A program made the position numbers and the translations under genes. A DNA stretch of 64,000 bases from Trichomonas vaginalis G3 (lineage: Eukaryota; Parabasalia; Trichomonadida; Trichomonadidae), in assembly GCF_026262505.1 (NCBI RefSeq), contig NC_067204.1, positions 12,046,522-12,110,521 on the forward strand, written 5' to 3'. A model generated the notes under the pieces. That model saw only the letters and a program-made list of their open reading frames with translations, did no database searches and was not told the origin of the DNA. Of this stretch, positions 62,744 through 64,000 are shown piece by piece. The stretch's first letter is position 1; every line of letters starts with the position of its first letter.

Positions 62744-64000
62744 TTAATCCTTAAAAATCAAAGCGATTTCTGGAGCGAACTCTGTCATGAACTTGTATAA
62801 AGCAGAGGATTCCTTAGCAGCAGACTGTAACTTGAGGGACTTCTCTTCGTTGAGAGCCTGCTGGAACTCATCGCTGTCATCGAATCTTGTCTTGAATTCC
62901 TTGAATTCCTGAGAGTTGACGTGAGCGATTGCCAAAGCAGCTGTTGCGTCAATTACGTAGTTCTCGATCTGTGCCTTTTCCAACTTAATTGATTGATCGA
63001 GTACATCCTTCTGGTCAGCCTGTGACATCAAGTTCTTCTCGAGGGACAACAAAGCCTTGAATGGTTTGTCGTCTTCAGCCTCTTGCAAAGCGATTCCATT
63101 GACGAAAGCCAATCTCTTGAGCAATGTGATTGCCTTGATTGATACATCTGGCTTTGGATCTGCGAGTGCCATGCAAGTGATGTCTGTGAATCTCTTTGCG
63201 AACTCGTAATCAGCAGCCTTGTCAACAACAATAGTAAGTAACGAAACAGCTGTTGCTCTCATGTGCTGGCCGACATCGATCTTCAAGAGCATGTCACCAA
63301 CTGTTTGTTCTTCGATGTGGGAGTTGTTGAATTTAGCGCATGATTCGATCTTTGCGAAATTGTCGATGATGACTTTTTCGCCGCCTTCCAATTTGGCGTT
63401 TTCTACCAAAACGGAAAGGATGTGTGCTGTCAAGAGAGGCTTCTCTGGATTGATGTGTTTGAGGGCCTTCTCGACAACTTGTGATGCCTTCTTCTCGCAT
63501 TTGATTCTTGGGAAGTAAAGAGCCAAAGCGTGGAAAGTGATTTGTGATGGGAATTCGAAGATTTTCTCCAAGATTGCATCAGAAACTTCAATGATGTAAG
63601 AGATGGATTGTGAGCATGTTCTTGCGTTCTTGTCGTTATCATTGAATCCTTTGAAGAATCCGAAGATTTCTTCCAATAACTTGTCATCAACTTTAGATTC
63701 AGAAACATGTTCAGCGAAAGCAGCCAAAGCAGTGAGTGCTGACTGTCTTGTGTTTGCATCCTTTGACTGAGAAATGAGTTTGTTAAGGATAGAAGCAGAT
63801 TTAACAGCAGCCAAACCAATGGAATAAGAAGCAGCGATTGAGTTCTCTGAGTTCTGTGCTGTCAATCCAAATAAATGGTCGACAAGTTTGCTGTTGTTGG
63901 AAATATCTGCCTTCAATGCGTAGTAACCGAGGATTCTGATTGAAAGGGAATCATCCTTTCCAATGAACTGCTCAGCCGATTGCTCTGAGAGAGCCTTTCC
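62744..64000 (-). CDS. C-terminal 418 residues of a HEAT/ARM-like helical-repeat protein (runs off right edge)
   Basis: The frame is open from the right edge (GKALSEQSAEQFIGKDDSLSIRILGYYALKADIS...) to the stop at 62744, so the start lies outside the window. The sequence is all helical with pairs of amphipathic helices every about 40 residues (SIAASYSIGLAAVKSASILNKLI, DANTRQSALTALAAFAEHVSE, DPKPDVSIKAITLLKRLAFVNG), as in HEAT or ARM solenoids. Codon use is strongly biased (many GCC, AAG, TTC), suggesting high expression. I cannot tell which HEAT family it belongs to. Confidence 0.65.
   Translation of the reverse strand, partial: GKALSEQSAEQFIGKDDSLSIRILGYYALKADISNNSKLVDHLFGLTAQNSENSIAASYSIGLAAVKSASILNKLISQSKDANTRQSALTALAAFAEHVSESKVDDKLLEEIFGFFKGFNDNDKNARTCSQSISYIIEVSDAILEKIFEFPSQITFHALALYFPRIKCEKKASQVVEKALKHINPEKPLLTAHILSVLVENAKLEGGEKVIIDNFAKIESCAKFNNSHIEEQTVGDMLLKIDVGQHMRATAVSLLTIVVDKAADYEFAKRFTDITCMALADPKPDVSIKAITLLKRLAFVNGIALQEAEDDKPFKALLSLEKNLMSQADQKDVLDQSIKLEKAQIENYVIDATAALAIAHVNSQEFKEFKTRFDDSDEFQQALNEEKSLKLQSAAKESSALYKFMTEFAPEIALIFKD

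Noticed and set aside
1-64000. Virus-like elements such as Polintons or LTR elements, common in trichomonads
   Set aside because: No capsid, polymerase B, integrase or reverse-transcriptase motif is seen in any long frame of this window.

Overview
The window reads as nuclear DNA of a trichomonad, most likely Trichomonas vaginalis or a close relative. It is AT-rich, and its genes are intronless and packed on both strands. Several start codons lie 10-15 bases after a TCA-pyrimidine-T/A initiator (clearest at 30905, 8266, 21131 and 61757). The gene families also fit: DUF3447/ankyrin proteins, cysteine-containing beta-helix surface proteins, Sel1 repeats, a MULE transposon and flagellar proteins. 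The species call is inference from these features; no rRNA or other marker is present.

Layout. 0-15 kb holds housekeeping genes: the 3' end of an unknown gene, a protein O-mannosyltransferase, a frameshifted ankyrin gene, a Sel1-repeat relic, a HID1-like Golgi protein, a CK2 alpha kinase, a WD40/coiled-coil protein resembling NEDD1, a Vps37-like ESCRT-I subunit, one unknown protein and a protein with a degenerate SGNH-hydrolase-like end. 15.3-16.8 kb is a 1.49-kb DNA transposon without a transposase; a second copy lies inverted at 60.0-61.5 kb, and each is flanked by its own 7-bp target duplication. 17-22.8 kb holds a CFAP57-like flagellar gene and a coiled-coil gene. 23.3-27 kb is a mobile-element cluster: a 71-bp tandem repeat, a small MITE-like element, and a MULE whose terminal inverted repeats are themselves tandem arrays of 121-bp units. 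27-38 kb holds a large type I membrane protein, a coiled-coil protein, an MDR-type ABC half-transporter and a PPWD1-like WD40-cyclophilin.

38-52 kb is the strangest part. A start-less beta-helix surface-protein remnant abuts a run of three tandem arrays with periods of 113, 124 and 122 bp. These differ in sequence, yet the units fold into strong hairpins: three each in the 124- and 122-bp units and one long one in the 113-bp unit. The 122-bp array has about 54 units and spans 6.6 kb. It comes in two unit types that swap one hairpin for another at the same place, contains one unit whose hairpin loop is exactly inverted, and ends in a large palindrome (633-bp arms, 262-bp spacer). Beyond it lie gene debris (a 228-bp piece of a PPWD1-type gene and a broken beta-helix gene) and a second frameshifted ankyrin gene.

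54-64 kb returns to ordinary genes: a coiled-coil/EF-hand-like protein, an unknown helical protein, the second transposon copy, a small C2-like protein, and a HEAT-like gene running off the right edge.

No operon logic is visible. Shared themes are flagellum/cytoskeleton (CFAP57-like, NEDD1-like, coiled-coil proteins) and membrane traffic and surface (HID1, Vps37, PMT, ABC transporter, surface proteins).
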